Positions 63,017 to 64,000 of a stretch of 64,000 bases of DNA are shown in pieces. The number at the start of each line of letters is the position of its first letter. Within the stretch, counting starts at the first letter, position 1. This stretch comes from Mariprofundus ferrinatatus (GTDB taxonomy: Bacteria > Pseudomonadota > Zetaproteobacteria > Mariprofundales > Mariprofundaceae). The stretch is from NCBI RefSeq assembly GCF_002795825.1, contig NZ_CP018800.1:1736001-1800000 (forward strand), in the 5' to 3' direction. The notes beneath the pieces were generated by a model. That model was not told where the DNA came from, ran no database searches, and saw only the letters and a program-made list of their open reading frames with translations. Made by a program: the position numbers and the translations under genes.

Positions 63017-64000
63017 AAACCCTGCACCCGATTCGATCCCTTTTCGCCCTCTTCTCACTCATTTTTCTGGGGGCTTCCTCCACCGGCGCTGCAGAACAGA
63101 TCGAACTGCAACTGAAATGGAGGCATGCCTTCCAGTTTGCCGGCTTTTACATGGCGATCGAGAAAGGGTACTACAGGGATGAGGGGCTGAACGTTAAACT
63201 GCTGGAGGGCGGCCCGGGCAACAACCCGATCGAGCATGTACTCAAGGGCGAAGGGCGCTACGGCATCACCGATACCGGCGTGCTGATGGCTCGCTCAGCC
63301 GGCAAGCCGGTCAAAACGCTCGCAGCCTTCTTCCAGCACTCGCCGCTGGCACTCGCCGTACTCGCCGACTCCGGCATCCATACCTTTGCCGAGCTTAAGG
63401 GCAGGCGGGCAATGATGCAGTCGGGCCACATGGATGCGGTGATACTGGCGGCGATGAAGAAGGCTGGGCTGGGGCCAGGCGACATTATCCGCCAGGACAC
63501 CAGCTTCAACCTGCAGGATCTGATCAACCACAATACCGACGCCTTCAGCGTCTACACCACCGACCAGCCGCACCAGCTCGACGAGATGGGCATCCCCCAC
63601 CGTCTCCTCGACCCGCGGGATTTAGACATCGACTTCTACGGTGATATTCTTGTCACCTCAGAGGCTGAAGTTGCCAAACACCCCAAACGGGTCGATGCAA
63701 TGATCCGCGCCAGCATGAACGGATGGCGGTACGCCCTGGATCATATGGATGAAGCGATCGAGCTGATCATTCAGAAGTACAACAGCCAGTCGCTGTCACG
63801 CCACCAGCTCTACCACGAAGCGGTAAAAACCAGCGAACTGATCCTCAAGGATGTGGTGGCTCTGGGCTACATGAGCGAGGAGCGCTGGCAGAAGATCGCC
63901 GCAACCTACCGCGGCCTCGGGCTGATCCCCGCCGATTTCCAGCTCGACGGCATGCTCTACGAACCTGAGACCGACCTGAAAACCATCATTCGCCACTACG
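63010..64000 (+). CDS. NMT1/THI5-like periplasmic sensor or binding protein (partial)
   Basis: At least 330 residues, open at the window end. The signal peptide (SLFALFSLIFLGASSTGAAE) is followed by LQLKWRHAFQFAGFYMAIEKGYYRDEGLNVKL, diagnostic of NMT1/THI5-like solute-binding domains. In marine proteobacteria such domains often form the N-terminus of membrane signalling proteins with PAS and GGDEF or kinase parts, so the missing C-terminus may be signalling. It overlaps the Tsx-like gene by 7 bp (63004 is an alternative start). Confidence 0.8.
   Translation, partial: MVKTLHPIRSLFALFSLIFLGASSTGAAEQIELQLKWRHAFQFAGFYMAIEKGYYRDEGLNVKLLEGGPGNNPIEHVLKGEGRYGITDTGVLMARSAGKPVKTLAAFFQHSPLALAVLADSGIHTFAELKGRRAMMQSGHMDAVILAAMKKAGLGPGDIIRQDTSFNLQDLINHNTDAFSVYTTDQPHQLDEMGIPHRLLDPRDLDIDFYGDILVTSEAEVAKHPKRVDAMIRASMNGWRYALDHMDEAIELIIQKYNSQSLSRHQLYHEAVKTSELILKDVVALGYMSEERWQKIAATYRGLGLIPADFQLDGMLYEPETDLKTIIRHY

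Overview
The window looks like a chromosome segment of a Gram-negative proteobacterium with a type IV pilus system, Rnf complex, class III cyclase, hybrid sensor kinases and respiratory/redox genes. The gene set and protein flavour (gamma/beta-like housekeeping genes with marine redox genes) would fit a Zetaproteobacterium such as Mariprofundus. That assignment is inference; no 16S rRNA or other marker in the window settles it.

Layout. 1-3075: rnfA-rnfB-rnfC-rnfD on the minus strand, rnfD cut by the window edge. 3294-13866: an EF-hand secreted protein with a DUF3616-type partner, a YbeD-like protein, aroK, pilU, a DUF748/AsmA-like protein, tsaE, a CBS protein, thiC, ygfZ and a DUF4936 protein. 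13963-19359: dapE-queF-dapF, tRNA-Phe with a strong terminator, an RsmC-like methyltransferase and RsuA, a small secreted protein and an adenylate-cyclase-domain protein.

19479-27195: an apparently undescribed 7.7 kb integrative element in the 3' end of tRNA-Pro(CGG). It is bounded by a perfect 23-bp repeat and carries a tyrosine integrase, an HUH rolling-circle replication initiator, an FtsK/TcpA-like DNA-pumping ATPase, three tiny proteins (one OB-fold-like, one single-membrane-span) and a 984-residue hybrid histidine kinase as apparent cargo. TGTACA-type 9-mers repeat at 12-13 bp spacing just inside both ends. It is visibly AT-richer than its flanks.

27329-45910: ispB, maf-rng-hemW, then the pilM-N-O-Q operon (no pilP), a large membrane/spermidine-synthase/TPR fusion, two paralogous secreted proteins with a Cys-His...AHLAHGD module, a minor-pilin operon (fimT-pilV-pilW-pilX) and divergent mrcA. 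45964-51294: phhB, cimA, a quinone-reductase-like dehydrogenase with a small membrane protein, and an F0-only ATP synthase cluster (atpI-B-E-F).

51374-58614: a LysR regulator divergent from cytochrome b561-yceI, a long-stem terminator, then an overlapping run of Old Yellow Enzyme, glutathionyl-hydroquinone reductase, a CDGSH-glutamate-synthase-like fusion, pirin and a ferredoxin-CDGSH fusion. Together these read as a quinone/electrophile redox module. 58657-64000: a second hybrid histidine kinase, FmdB zinc ribbon, FKBP lipoprotein, a guanine-deaminase-like enzyme, a Tsx-like outer membrane channel and a truncated NMT1/THI5-type sensor or binding protein.
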